Assembly: GCA_964428355.1 (NCBI GenBank)
Contig: CAYRYU010000149.1
Span: forward strand, 1 to 13,142
Direction of reading: 5' to 3'
Source: CAYRYU01 sp964428355
GTDB taxonomy: Bacteria; Muiribacteriota; Ozemobacteria; Ozemobacterales; Ozemobacteraceae
Length of the DNA: 13,142 nt
Below, piece after piece: positions 1 through 6,427 of the stretch. The notes under the pieces are model-generated. The model was given only the letters and a program-made list of their open reading frames with translations. It was not told the origin of the DNA and did not search any database. The stretch's first letter is position 1. Each line of letters opens with the position of its first letter. The position numbers and the translations under genes are program-made.

Positions 1-1180
1 GGCGATTGTCCCGGTCCCCAGCCAGTCCCCCATGCCTGCCCAGCCTTTGCCTCCGTAGGTGTCAAACGGATCTGAGGGGATGTCGGGGGGCCGACGGCCG
101 CTCTTGGCGAAAGCCCGCCATTCTGCTCCGCTTCTTAGTCTCAGACTCCTCGCAAATTCCCTAGCCTCCACAAAGGGCCTGAACTCCCTTATGCGCAGTG
201 GGGTAGTCGCGATTCCCAGCCAGTCGCTCATGCTTGCCCAGCCTTCTTTGGCGTATGTCCTCCATGGGGTTGCGGGGATGTCGGGCGGCCGGCGACCGCT
301 CTTGGCGAAAGCCCGCCACTCTGTCACGCTCTCAATCTTCAGACTCCTGGCAAACTCGCGGGCCTCCGGAAAGGGTCTGAACTTCCGTTTGCGCGGGGCA
401 ATGGCCTTGGTCCCCAGCCAGTCGCCCATGCCTCCCCAGCCTTCGTCCTTGAAAACTTGACGTGGGTTGGCAGGAATGTCGGACGGAAGAAAACCGCTCT
501 TGGTGAATGCTCGCCACTCAGCCCCGCTTTTCAACCTCAAGCTCCTGGCAAATTCGCGGGCTTCGGCAAACGGCTTGAACCTTTTTAGCTGTGGAGCGAT
601 GGTTCCGGTCCCCAGCCAGTCGCCAAAACTTCTCCAGCCATTCTTTTCGTAGGTCCTCCATGGGGCTGCGGGGATGTCGGGCGGCAGACGACCGCCCTTG
701 GTGAATGCCCGCCATTCTGCCCCGCCCTTCAGTTTCAGACTCCTGGCATATTCGCGAGCCTCCGCGAAGGGCCTGAACTCACGTAGGCGCGGGGCGATGG
801 TCCCGGTCCCCAGCCAATCGCCCCAACCAGCCCAGCCTTTGTCTCTGTAGGCTTGGGGTGGGCCAACGGGAATGTCGGAGGGCAGCCGGCCGCTTTTGGT
901 GAATGCTCGCCAATCATCCTCTCCTTTCAACCCCAGGCTCCTGGCGAATTCGCGTGCCTCCGCAAAGGGTCTGAACTTCCGTCTGCTCGGGGCAATGGTC
1001 CCGGTCCCCAGCCAGTCCCCCATGCCTGCCCAGCCTTTGCCTCCGTAGGTGTCAAACGGATCTGAGGGGATGTCGGGCGGTAGACGACCGCTCTTGGCGT
1101 AAGCCCGCCATTCTGCTCCGCTCTTTAGTTTCAGACTTCTGGAAAATTCTCGAGCCTTCGAGAACGGTCTCCAATTTGCC
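1..1180 (-). repeat. 198-bp (66-aa) tandem coding repeats, integrase-repeat type
   Basis: The conserved GATGTC codons (Asp-Ile of a P-x-DIP motif) fall at + strand 80, 278, 476, 674, 872 and 1070, exactly 198 bp apart each time, so no indel has been tolerated. Each unit reads approximately AREFARSL-L-S-EWRAFAKSG-PPDIP, then Y--KGW-gm-DWLGT-TIAP. This matches the Pfam 'phage-integrase repeat unit' (INT_rpt, PF14882) as I recall it. Function is unproven; DNA binding is a reasonable guess. The array continues past the left edge. Confidence 0.9.
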
Positions 1181-3186
1181 CGGCCGACCCGCTCCCAGAG
1201 CCTCAATCGGACCTTTTCCCGGAAAGTCTCCAAGCCGATCTGGAGGGCGACAGGGACGTCCCCCCGGATCTCGACGATCCTTTCGCCACTGCGGCGCGGC
1301 TGGGCGGCGACCCCGCGGAACTCTTCCGCGATCCGGTCGTCCTGGGTCGAGAGGGCAGTGACCACGCGGGCCACCTGCCGGAACTGCGTGGTCTCGGCAA
1401 ACTCGGAGAAAGCCGTTCCAGAGGGAACGACGATCGGCACGACGATGTAGCCGTACCGCTTCCCCGGGCTCGGCCTCATCGCCCGGCCGGCGGCCTGCAC
1501 GATGTCGACCACGCTCTGTTTGGGGTCGGCGAACAGGACGCAGTCGACGGCGGGAATGTCCACCCCCTCCTGGAGGCACCGGGCGTTGGTGATGAGTGCT
1601 GAAGGGTTTCCCCGGAACTCCCGGAGCAGGTCAGCCCGCTCCCCGGTCGTCTTCTTGCTCGAAATGTGGTAGCAGGCAGGGCAGCCATCCCCTTCCTTGG
1701 CCCCTCCGATGCGTTCCTGCTGGTCTCGGAAGTCGGCGGCCGCGCGAATGCTGCGGTGAAACGAGATGGCGTGGCGGACGCCCTCCTCGGCAAAAGCCCG
1801 CTGGAGCGCGATGCCGGCCGCCAGGGCCTGTGCCTCCCGCTCGCCCAGGTCTTCGTCCGGGGTCCGCAGGTACTGGTTCTCCTCGATGAACTGCCGCACC
1901 CGCTCGTCGCTGACGGTGATCGTCAGGATCTTGTAGTCGGAGATGATCGGCGGGTTGGCCTCGATCGCCTCCTTGAAGGTCAACTGGTGGAAGCAATCCC
2001 CGTATACGCCCGAGTCGTCCATGGACAGGACGGCTTCGTCCCTCCCCCGGACGACCCGCTCGGTTGCCGTCATGAAGAGGCGCCGGGCGACGGCGACGTT
2101 CCGGTCGGACAAGGGGTGCCCGAACGCCCGGCCGGGCTCCCCGACGGTGCGGTGCGCTTCGTCCATGATCCCCAGGTCGAAGCCGAACCCGGCGGACCGG
2201 GCAGCGGCGGCGAGGGGCCTTCCGCTCTGGTACGTGGCGAAGACGACCTTCCTCTTCCCCTCGTTCCCACGAAGGAACCGCCCGATCTCCACGGGGTCGG
2301 TGGTGGCGTCCACGCCCAGCTCGAAGCTGGTGCTCAGGAACTCGTCCCGCTCCTGCCGCCCCACGCTCTCGTCGCCGCAGACGCACAGCCAGTCGGGGAT
2401 CTCCCCGCGGGCCAGGAACTCCCGGGTCCAGTCGGAGAGGCTCTGCCTGATGAGGTGGAGGCTGGGGACCGCAACCAGGACGGACCGGGCCCCCAACGCC
2501 TCGGCGATCCAGAAGGCGGTCAGGCTCTTGCCGGTCCCGCACGGCATGATGAGCCGCCCCCTGCTTGCCCCCTTCGCCAGGAAGTGCTCCCTCGCCGCCT
2601 CGACGGCGCGCTTTTGGTGCGCCCTCGGCTCCCTGGGCTGGGGAGCGGGCGGAGCCTTGGCGGTTGCTTCCTGGATGCGCTTCCAGTCCTCCGCCCCCAG
2701 ATCCAGCCATCGGTCGAGCCCGATCTCGGTGGTCCTCCTCAGGAGGTGGGGCTTCCGGACCGGCTTGGCGCAGGTGTGGGCGACCACAGCGAGGGAGAAT
2801 CCCCGGCAGACGGTGAAAGCGAGGTTCGTGAAGGTCGAGAGCTCCCGCACGGTCAGGGGGGGGCGAGTGTCCGACCGGAACTTGCACTGGATCGCCCACA
2901 GGTCGCCGTCGAAGGTCTCCGCGACCAGGTCGATTCCCTCGTCGGCCCGGGGAAGGCCGGTCCGCGCCCGAAGGGACTCGGGAAGTTCGTCCTTGGCCCT
3001 CCAGACATGCCTCAGCTTGGTCTGATATTCCGGGTGGGTCCTCAGATACAGCTGGGTCAGCCGCTCGAACACCTTCCCCTTGTCGGGTGCGTTCCCCGGT
3101 GCAGTGGCGGGAAGAGCAGAAGCCTTGGCGAAGAATTCGTCCCAAGAACATGTGAGGGCGATGAAACGGTCGGGGGTGGACAACAT
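1..3186 (-). CDS. REase-like/SF2 helicase with C-terminal integrase-type repeats (partial)
   Basis: At least 1062 codons; the frame is open through position 1, so the C-terminus is missing. Start ATG 3186 has GAGAGGG at 3198-3192, five bases away. Residues about 1-170 form an Mrr-like restriction-endonuclease domain with D86 and Q100-x-K102 (GIDLVAE...WAIQCKF). Then comes an SF2 helicase core: Walker A CGTGKS 216-221, DEAHR 342-346, TAT 373-375, and motif VI QAAGRAMRP from Q564. From about residue 670 the protein is a tandem 66-residue repeat array. The core resembles the COG4889 group of predicted helicases with a restriction-like N-terminus, but I see no methylase domain in the visible part. 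Expected role: ATP-dependent DNA translocation and cleavage in phage or plasmid defence (inference). It lies 60 bp downstream of the DUF2442 gene on the same strand and is probably co-transcribed. Sampled segments along the length read in one frame without a stop. Domain calls are firm; biological role is inferred. Confidence 0.93.
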   Translation of the reverse strand, partial: MLSTPDRFIALTCSWDEFFAKASALPATAPGNAPDKGKVFERLTQLYLRTHPEYQTKLRHVWRAKDELPESLRARTGLPRADEGIDLVAETFDGDLWAIQCKFRSDTRPPLTVRELSTFTNLAFTVCRGFSLAVVAHTCAKPVRKPHLLRRTTEIGLDRWLDLGAEDWKRIQEATAKAPPAPQPREPRAHQKRAVEAAREHFLAKGASRGRLIMPCGTGKSLTAFWIAEALGARSVLVAVPSLHLIRQSLSDWTREFLARGEIPDWLCVCGDESVGRQERDEFLSTSFELGVDATTDPVEIGRFLRGNEGKRKVVFATYQSGRPLAAAARSAGFGFDLGIMDEAHRTVGEPGRAFGHPLSDRNVAVARRLFMTATERVVRGRDEAVLSMDDSGVYGDCFHQLTFKEAIEANPPIISDYKILTITVSDERVRQFIEENQYLRTPDEDLGEREAQALAAGIALQRAFAEEGVRHAISFHRSIRAAADFRDQQERIGGAKEGDGCPACYHISSKKTTGERADLLREFRGNPSALITNARCLQEGVDIPAVDCVLFADPKQSVVDIVQAAGRAMRPSPGKRYGYIVVPIVVPSGTAFSEFAETTQFRQVARVVTALSTQDDRIAEEFRGVAAQPRRSGERIVEIRGDVPVALQIGLETFREKVRLRLWERVGRANWRPFSKAREFSRSLKLKSGAEWRAYAKSGRLPPDIPSDPFDTYGGKGWAGMGDWLGTGTIAPSRRKFRPFAEAREFARSLGLKGEDDWRAFTKSGRLPSDIPVGPPQAYRDKGWAGWGDWLGTGTIAPRLREFRPFAEAREYARSLKLKGGAEWRAFTKGGRLPPDIPAAPWRTYEKNGWRSFGDWLGTGTIAPQLKRFKPFAEAREFARSLRLKSGAEWRAFTKSGFLPSDIPANPRQVFKDEGWGGMGDWLGTKAIAPRKRKFRPFPEAREFARSLKIESVTEWRAFAKSGRRPPDIPATPWRTYAKEGWASMSDWLGIATTPLRIREFRPFVEAREFARSLRLRSGAEWRAFAKSGRRPPDIPSDPFDTYGGKGWAGMGDWLGTGTIA

Positions 3187-3246
3187 TCTAGCCCTCTCGG
3201 CCCAGGGAAGCGAGTCGAAAGGGCTTCCGGAATCCGTCCCCGGGGC

Positions 3247-3702
3247 TCATGCAACCCGCTCCCTGTTTTCCGTTTCCCATCCTTTGCAGGCAAGAAGAAT
3301 GAACCGGGGGATGGGGCGTGCCCCCGTGCTGTATGCACTAATGGTTCGGGAAGTCACCCCCAGAGCGTTTGCGGCGGCTGACAGGGAAAGGCCGTTCCGG
3401 GAACGCCAGGAAATGAATTCCCGGGTTGCATGGTCGGGGGCATTCTGCGCTTGCGCATCCATCCACAAGGTGTCGGCTCCGATCTGGATGTCGTATGCGG
3501 GCCATTCCACCGACCATCCACGGTCCGCGATTTCCGCTCCGAACCAGGCTCGCCCCCTGTGCAAGGGCGCCAGTCCGGGAAGGGTCTTGACATCATCCGC
3601 CAGGGAAACCAGGAAGGTTTCCCCGTTGATGAATTTCAGCTCAAGGCGAAAACCGGTCAAGGCTTTCACAGAGTCCAGGCGGGGCCTTTTCATGGATGCC
3701 AT
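3247..3702 (-). CDS. DUF2442 protein with C-terminal helix-turn-helix
   Basis: Predicted 151 aa from ATG 3702, which has GAGGAG at 3716-3711 eight bases upstream. A second in-frame ATG at 3693 overlaps the upstream stop as ATGA and is the alternative start. The N-terminal half is a DUF2442 domain (pattern RLDSVKAL, LKFINGE, LADDVKTLPG, then EIADRGWSVEWPAYDIQIGAD). The C-terminal about 50 residues form a Cro/XRE-like HTH (NGLSLSAAANALGVTSRTIS), so the protein probably binds DNA. Pairing with the DUF4160 gene upstream is a recurrent bacterial arrangement, often suspected to be toxin-antitoxin-like; here the HTH makes it the likely repressor of its own operon, and the palindrome at 3934-3952 is the obvious operator candidate (inference). 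Confidence 0.85.
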   Translation of the reverse strand: MASMKRPRLDSVKALTGFRLELKFINGETFLVSLADDVKTLPGLAPLHRGRAWFGAEIADRGWSVEWPAYDIQIGADTLWMDAQAQNAPDHATREFISWRSRNGLSLSAAANALGVTSRTISAYSTGARPIPRFILLACKGWETENRERVA

Positions 3703-3923
3703 CTCTTCCACTCCTCGATCAATTCTTCCCGGTGTTCCGCAACCCAGATCATGACCTCCTCCTTCAGGGAGGCCGGCCACACTCCGTCCCTCACCTTCAG
3801 CGTTTCAAGGTCGATGACGACGTCGAGTCCCCCTCCGGTGAGGTGGACATGCCCCGGGGGATGGTCCTTTTCCCGCACCTCAAGCCGGTACCTTCCGCTT
3901 CGGAACCGCTGCTTGGTCGTCAT
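3690..3923 (-). CDS. DUF4160 domain protein
   Basis: Predicted 77 aa. The pattern DHPPGHVHLTGGGLDVVIDL, then WVAEHREELIEEW, fits the DUF4160 family, whose members are small and usually lie beside a DUF2442 gene, as here. Its stop overlaps one possible start of that gene (ATGA at 3693-3690), implying translational coupling. No Shine-Dalgarno is visible upstream of ATG 3923, and the predicted promoter would start transcription at about that A, so a leaderless message is likely. Molecular function is unknown; a toxin-like partner role is a hypothesis only. Confidence 0.8.
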   Translation of the reverse strand: MTTKQRFRSGRYRLEVREKDHPPGHVHLTGGGLDVVIDLETLKVRDGVWPASLKEEVMIWVAEHREELIEEWKRWHP

Positions 3924-3929
3924 GAGACA

Positions 3930-3958
3930 ATGATATAGAAATTGCTTCTATAGTGCAA
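3930..3958 (-). promoter_or_regulatory. Promoter with internal palindromic operator for the DUF4160 operon
   Basis: On the minus strand TTGCAC (3958-3953), a 17-bp spacer and TATCAT (3935-3930) make a good sigma70-type promoter. The spacer region holds a perfect inverted repeat, TATAGAA-5-TTCTATA (3934-3952), that overlaps the -10 edge. A repressor there would block RNA polymerase. The HTH protein encoded two genes down is the natural candidate for autoregulation. Confidence 0.6.
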
Positions 3959-3959
3959 G

Positions 3960-4255
3960 TCGATGGGGTGAATTCCCAATTCTCGGATGACGAGGGGTCG
4001 ATAAAGCGGGACGAGGATTTGGTTTGGTGTGGACCACCTCCACTGCACAAATCCTCGAACGCACCCCTAAGTGCCGACGAGGATCTTTTCTCTTCGGCCC
4101 CCAGCCGAAAGGACACTCACAACCGCAGAAAGGACACGGTTCTTGAGGGGGGCAATAGGCGAAATGTGAGTCAAGGCCGCCCGAACCTCTTTGCCCGATC
4201 CACAAGATGGCCTTGGGCAAAGCACATGGCCCCTTTTCCCCCTTGATTCCGCTCG
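3960..4255. other. Non-coding spacer with one hairpin repeat
   Basis: About 300 bp between divergent operons. It holds the 46-bp repeat copy at 4012-4057 and a small hairpin, TTCGGC-5-GCCGAA (4093-4109). The sequence CGAGGA...TTTTCT following the core also resembles what follows the second copy, so the repeat unit may be nearer 110 bp. Open frames here have no good codon pattern and I do not call a gene. Confidence 0.5.
4012..4057. repeat. 46-bp hairpin repeat, copy 1
   Basis: Arms CGAGGATTTG (4012-4021) and CAAATCCTCG (4048-4057) are perfect reverse complements, and an inner GTGGA-5-TCCAC stem can form. Forty of 46 bases match copy 2 at 9917-9962, in the same orientation. Six differences lie in one 5-base run plus one site. 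Confidence 0.75.
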
Positions 4256-4264
4256 TGGTAGAAT
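4256..4264 (+). promoter_or_regulatory. Extended -10 promoter of the DUF433/DUF5615 operon
   Basis: TG-G-TAGAAT at 4256-4264 lies six bases before ATG 4271, which puts the predicted transcription start at or next to the start codon. There is no Shine-Dalgarno for the gene and no clear -35. The same TGnTAGAATG string occurs before two other genes in the window. Confidence 0.5.
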
Positions 4265-4270
4265 GTCGAT

Positions 4271-4477
4271 ATGAGTGAAGTCGTTAGAGATCCTGAGATT
4301 CTCGGTGGAATCCCGGTTTTCCGGGGAACGAGGGTTCCCGTGCGGAATCTGTTCGACTATCTGGTGCGCGGCGGGACCATCGAGACGTTTCTGGAAGATT
4401 ACCCTACGGTTTCTTTTGAACAGGTCCGCCAGGTCTTGCATGCCGCGGAGGTTGCCGTTGAGGAACGCGTAGCGTAG
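4271..4477 (+). CDS. DUF433 antitoxin-like protein
   Basis: Predicted 68 aa, the usual size for DUF433. The signature is clear: RDPEILGGIPVFRGTRVPV, then LFDYL--G-TIE-FLEDYPTVS-EQV. DUF433 proteins are small winged-helix-like proteins generally found just upstream of a PIN-like DUF5615 gene and regarded as VapB-type antitoxins. The same pairing is seen here, with a 5-bp gap to the next start. Predicted role: neutralise the partner and repress the operon (inferred from family context). The start is ATG 4271, directly after the extended -10 box, so the message is probably leaderless. Confidence 0.88.
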   Translation: MSEVVRDPEILGGIPVFRGTRVPVRNLFDYLVRGGTIETFLEDYPTVSFEQVRQVLHAAEVAVEERVA

Positions 4478-4482
4478 CTCCC

Positions 4483-4800
4483 ATGAAGGTGATCCTCGAT
4501 GAGTGCCTTCCCAAACGCTTGAAATCACAGTTTCCCGAACGCGATGTCACCACCGTCCCGATGGAAGGCCTTGCGGGAGTCAGCAATGGCAAACTCCTGG
4601 ACGCAATCCAGGAGCGTTTCGACGTTTTCTTAACCATCGATGGCAGCCTGGAATATCAGCAGAAGTTCAAAGACAGGCCAATCATGGTGATCGTGATCCG
4701 GTCGGTCAGCAACCGTTTTGAGGATCTGCTCCCCCTGATACCCGCGATCAAGAAGGCCTTGGAACATATTCAACCAGGAACCGTCATCCGCGTCGGGTAG
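4483..4800 (+). CDS. DUF5615 PIN-like putative toxin
   Basis: Predicted 105 aa. It begins MKVILDECLPKRL, with the early acidic pair typical of the PIN-like DUF5615 fold, has LTIDGSLEYQQKF in the middle (the conserved D-x-x-L-x-x-Q strand/helix), and ends with a run of helix around PLIPAIKKAL. Family members are candidate RNases paired with DUF433 antitoxins. It follows the DUF433 gene by 5 bp, with only a distant GAGG, so coupled translation is likely. Length and motifs look intact. RNase activity has not been shown for this protein. Confidence 0.87.
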   Translation: MKVILDECLPKRLKSQFPERDVTTVPMEGLAGVSNGKLLDAIQERFDVFLTIDGSLEYQQKFKDRPIMVIVIRSVSNRFEDLLPLIPAIKKALEHIQPGTVIRVG

Positions 4801-4844
4801 TTTTCCTGTGGAACATCCAAAGGGATGAGCAAAGGGAGGGCGTC

Positions 4845-5090
4845 TTGAAAGTCCTGAGAAGGAAAAACCGATTATATGACACATCAAGGTTCGGTGTTCC
4901 TCAAATCCGGGTGTATCACCGGAAGGGGGTGGGGAGGAAATCCCCTCGGTATCTGCTCAAGTGCGGGTGCTGTGACCAGAAGATGGAGATTCACTACGAC
5001 CCGGGGGGACTTGAGATCGGCGGGGTTCACGGAACACTGGAAGATTGGCGAGAGATACTGCTCCCGCTTTTGGGCTTGGGAAAGGCATGA
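4845..5090 (+). CDS. Small conserved protein with CGCC motif, unknown function
   Basis: Predicted 81 aa from TTG 4845, chosen because GGGAGG at 4834-4839 stands five bases upstream. The protein is basic at the N-terminus (RRKNRLYDTSRFG-PQIRVYHRKG), then has LLKCGCCDQKMEIHYD and ends LEIGGVHGTLEDWREILLPLL. I have seen similar KCGCCD...LEI-GV-G--EDWR-ILLPLL proteins annotated as hypothetical. The single CxCC cluster could bind metal or be redox-active, but a second ligand set is not obvious. It is 44 bp behind the DUF5615 gene and probably shares its transcript. Function is not assigned. Confidence 0.7.
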   Translation: MKVLRRKNRLYDTSRFGVPQIRVYHRKGVGRKSPRYLLKCGCCDQKMEIHYDPGGLEIGGVHGTLEDWREILLPLLGLGKA

Positions 5091-5105
5091 ATCCCATTTC
5101 TCCCC

Positions 5106-5263
5106 GACAAAGGGTTGCCCGTGGATTCTTCCCCCTCCCTGAACCGGGATCGGAAAAGGATCACGAGCCCCAGGATGGGGCGAATGTGCCTGAAAAGCCA
5201 GGATGGCGCAGTCTCTGAGGACACCTTCGCGGAAGAGGATGATCTCTGGTCGATCAGGTTCCG
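5106..5263 (-). pseudogene. Eroded fragment of a TOTE primase 5' end
   Basis: Three blocks match, in order and strand, the 5' part of the primase gene at 9336. Block 5224-5263 matches 9252-9291 at 37 of 40 bases. Block 5137-5162 matches 9225-9250 at 22 of 26. Block 5106-5128 resembles 9013-9036 with one gap. In the intact gene the first two blocks are adjacent; here 61 bp (5163-5223) are inserted between them. About 190 bp is missing before the third block. Residual codons on the minus strand still read DLIDQRSS-SAK and GQPFV. Confidence 0.7.
5167..5207. repeat. Pair of small palindromes sharing a CCAGGATGG core
   Basis: GCCCCA-GGA-TGGGGC (5167-5181) and GCCA-GGA-TGGC (5197-5207) share the same loop and inner stem. 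They lie in the insertion inside the primase fragment, between convergent operons. No T-run follows on either strand, so a REP-like element is more likely than an intrinsic terminator. Confidence 0.4.
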
Positions 5264-5269
5264 GGGGAT

Positions 5270-6427
5270 TCATTCAGACAACCCCGCCTTGCGAAGGCGT
5301 TCCATGAGGGTGGTTTTCTTGGAATGGGTTGCGCATAATCGGCGAAGGGCGGAGGAGAACTGTGCCGCGCCTTTCTCGCCGGCGAGATCCCGAAGATCCT
5401 TGAGGATCTCCACAGCCTCATCGTATTCCCCCGGATTGCGGGTGGCGATATGAGCGTCGACGTGCTCCCAGAGCTTTTTCTCGAGGCCGCGCAGCGAGGC
5501 GAGGTGTTTCTGCCGCTTTTCCTTCGCGGCAGCCTCCCGCTCCACCTTCTCCCTCGCTTTCCGCACCGCCTCCCGCTTCTTCCTTTCCTGGAGTAGGGCT
5601 GTCGCCCGCTCCCTGATCTGTCCGACGGTCCGGCCGGATCGAACCAACCCTGGAAACGACTCCACGTTGCGATTGGACAGCTTTCCCCGCAGCCGGTGCA
5701 GAATCTCGCGGGCCAGGTCCTCAGGCACCTGCTCCGATCCAAAACGGCCGACGATGCTTCCGGAGCGGTCCCTGACCGCCACCTCCACCCGAAGATCACG
5801 GAATGGTGACGGTTGTTCCCCCATTTTCCCGGGGTTCCCCTCCGCGCCTGCCGTGATGAGATCCGCATCGATCCGAAGAAAATCGGCCAGGGCTTCAAGG
5901 GGGGGCGTGAGCTCTCCGAGCCCGGGAGGGACCGGGGGCTCGACTGCTTCATCCTCCGCCTCACCTACATTGACGGCTGCCAGCCATCCCAGATAAAGGG
6001 CCCGGAGGTCACCCTGCCGGAGATCGTTCCGAAGGGAAATCAGGGTTGGCAGCCACTCCTGGGCCCCCTCAACCCACTCCCCGTTTTCGTCCGTCGATTG
6101 GAATTCGAAATGGAGGCTCCCGGCCTTGCTCCAGGTGTTGAGGCCGGGTTCGAGAACGTAATCCCCTGCAACCTTTGCGGAAAGCCAGGAATCGGGGATG
6201 CGAAGCATGAATCGGTGCGTTCCCCAGTTCGCCAGATAGACAAACCCATCGAAGTACTTTTCCAAAAGGAACCTTGGCTTTCCCTTGAAGTCGCCCCATT
6301 GGTACTCGTTCACAAAACGGTTGGGGGAAATCTGTGCCCGGGTCGAGAGGGTGCGCAGTTTGGCCATCTCCTCCCTGGACAACGGTCGGTCGACCGCCTG
6401 GAATTCATAGTACTGATACTCGCTCAT
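5270..6427 (-). CDS. Conserved TOTE-operon protein of unknown function
   Basis: Predicted 385 aa from ATG 6427, with a strong GAGGAGG (6438-6432) four bases upstream. The N-terminal about 180 residues (MSEYQYYEFQAVDRPLS..., SRAQISPNRFVNEYQWGDFKG, YFDGFVYLANWGTHRFMLR, GDLRALYLGWL, EPPVPPGLGEL) belong to a widespread bacterial family that I recognise only as hypothetical. Residues about 285-340 are rich in Arg, Lys and Glu and look like a coiled coil; the last about 70 are helical. No enzyme motif, signal peptide or membrane segment is visible. The start overlaps the end of the nuclease-helicase gene by 23 bp, so the two are translated as one unit and probably act in the same process. Its stop lies just before the primase fragment. 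Confidence 0.85.
   Translation of the reverse strand: MSEYQYYEFQAVDRPLSREEMAKLRTLSTRAQISPNRFVNEYQWGDFKGKPRFLLEKYFDGFVYLANWGTHRFMLRIPDSWLSAKVAGDYVLEPGLNTWSKAGSLHFEFQSTDENGEWVEGAQEWLPTLISLRNDLRQGDLRALYLGWLAAVNVGEAEDEAVEPPVPPGLGELTPPLEALADFLRIDADLITAGAEGNPGKMGEQPSPFRDLRVEVAVRDRSGSIVGRFGSEQVPEDLAREILHRLRGKLSNRNVESFPGLVRSGRTVGQIRERATALLQERKKREAVRKAREKVEREAAAKEKRQKHLASLRGLEKKLWEHVDAHIATRNPGEYDEAVEILKDLRDLAGEKGAAQFSSALRRLCATHSKKTTLMERLRKAGLSE

Noticed and set aside
1..1180. CRISPR array or non-coding tandem repeat
   Set aside because: The period is 198 bp with no repeat/spacer division, and the units translate to a known protein repeat with the frame conserved.
1631..3151. A 506-codon minus-strand frame within the helicase gene
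   Set aside because: It is an alternate frame of the same strand; the helicase motifs read in the other frame, with start at 3186.
1666..3381. Long open frames on the plus strand across the left helicase
   Set aside because: They are antisense to a frame with all helicase motifs; their proteins are Gly/Pro/Arg-rich and show no domain. High GC explains them.
4093..4109. Intrinsic terminator at the TTCGGC/GCCGAA hairpin
   Set aside because: Six-bp stem with no T-run on either strand.
5115..5453. Plus-strand gene opposite the end of the unknown TOTE-operon protein
   Set aside because: It covers the primase fragment and the antisense of an established gene, and has no recognisable domain.
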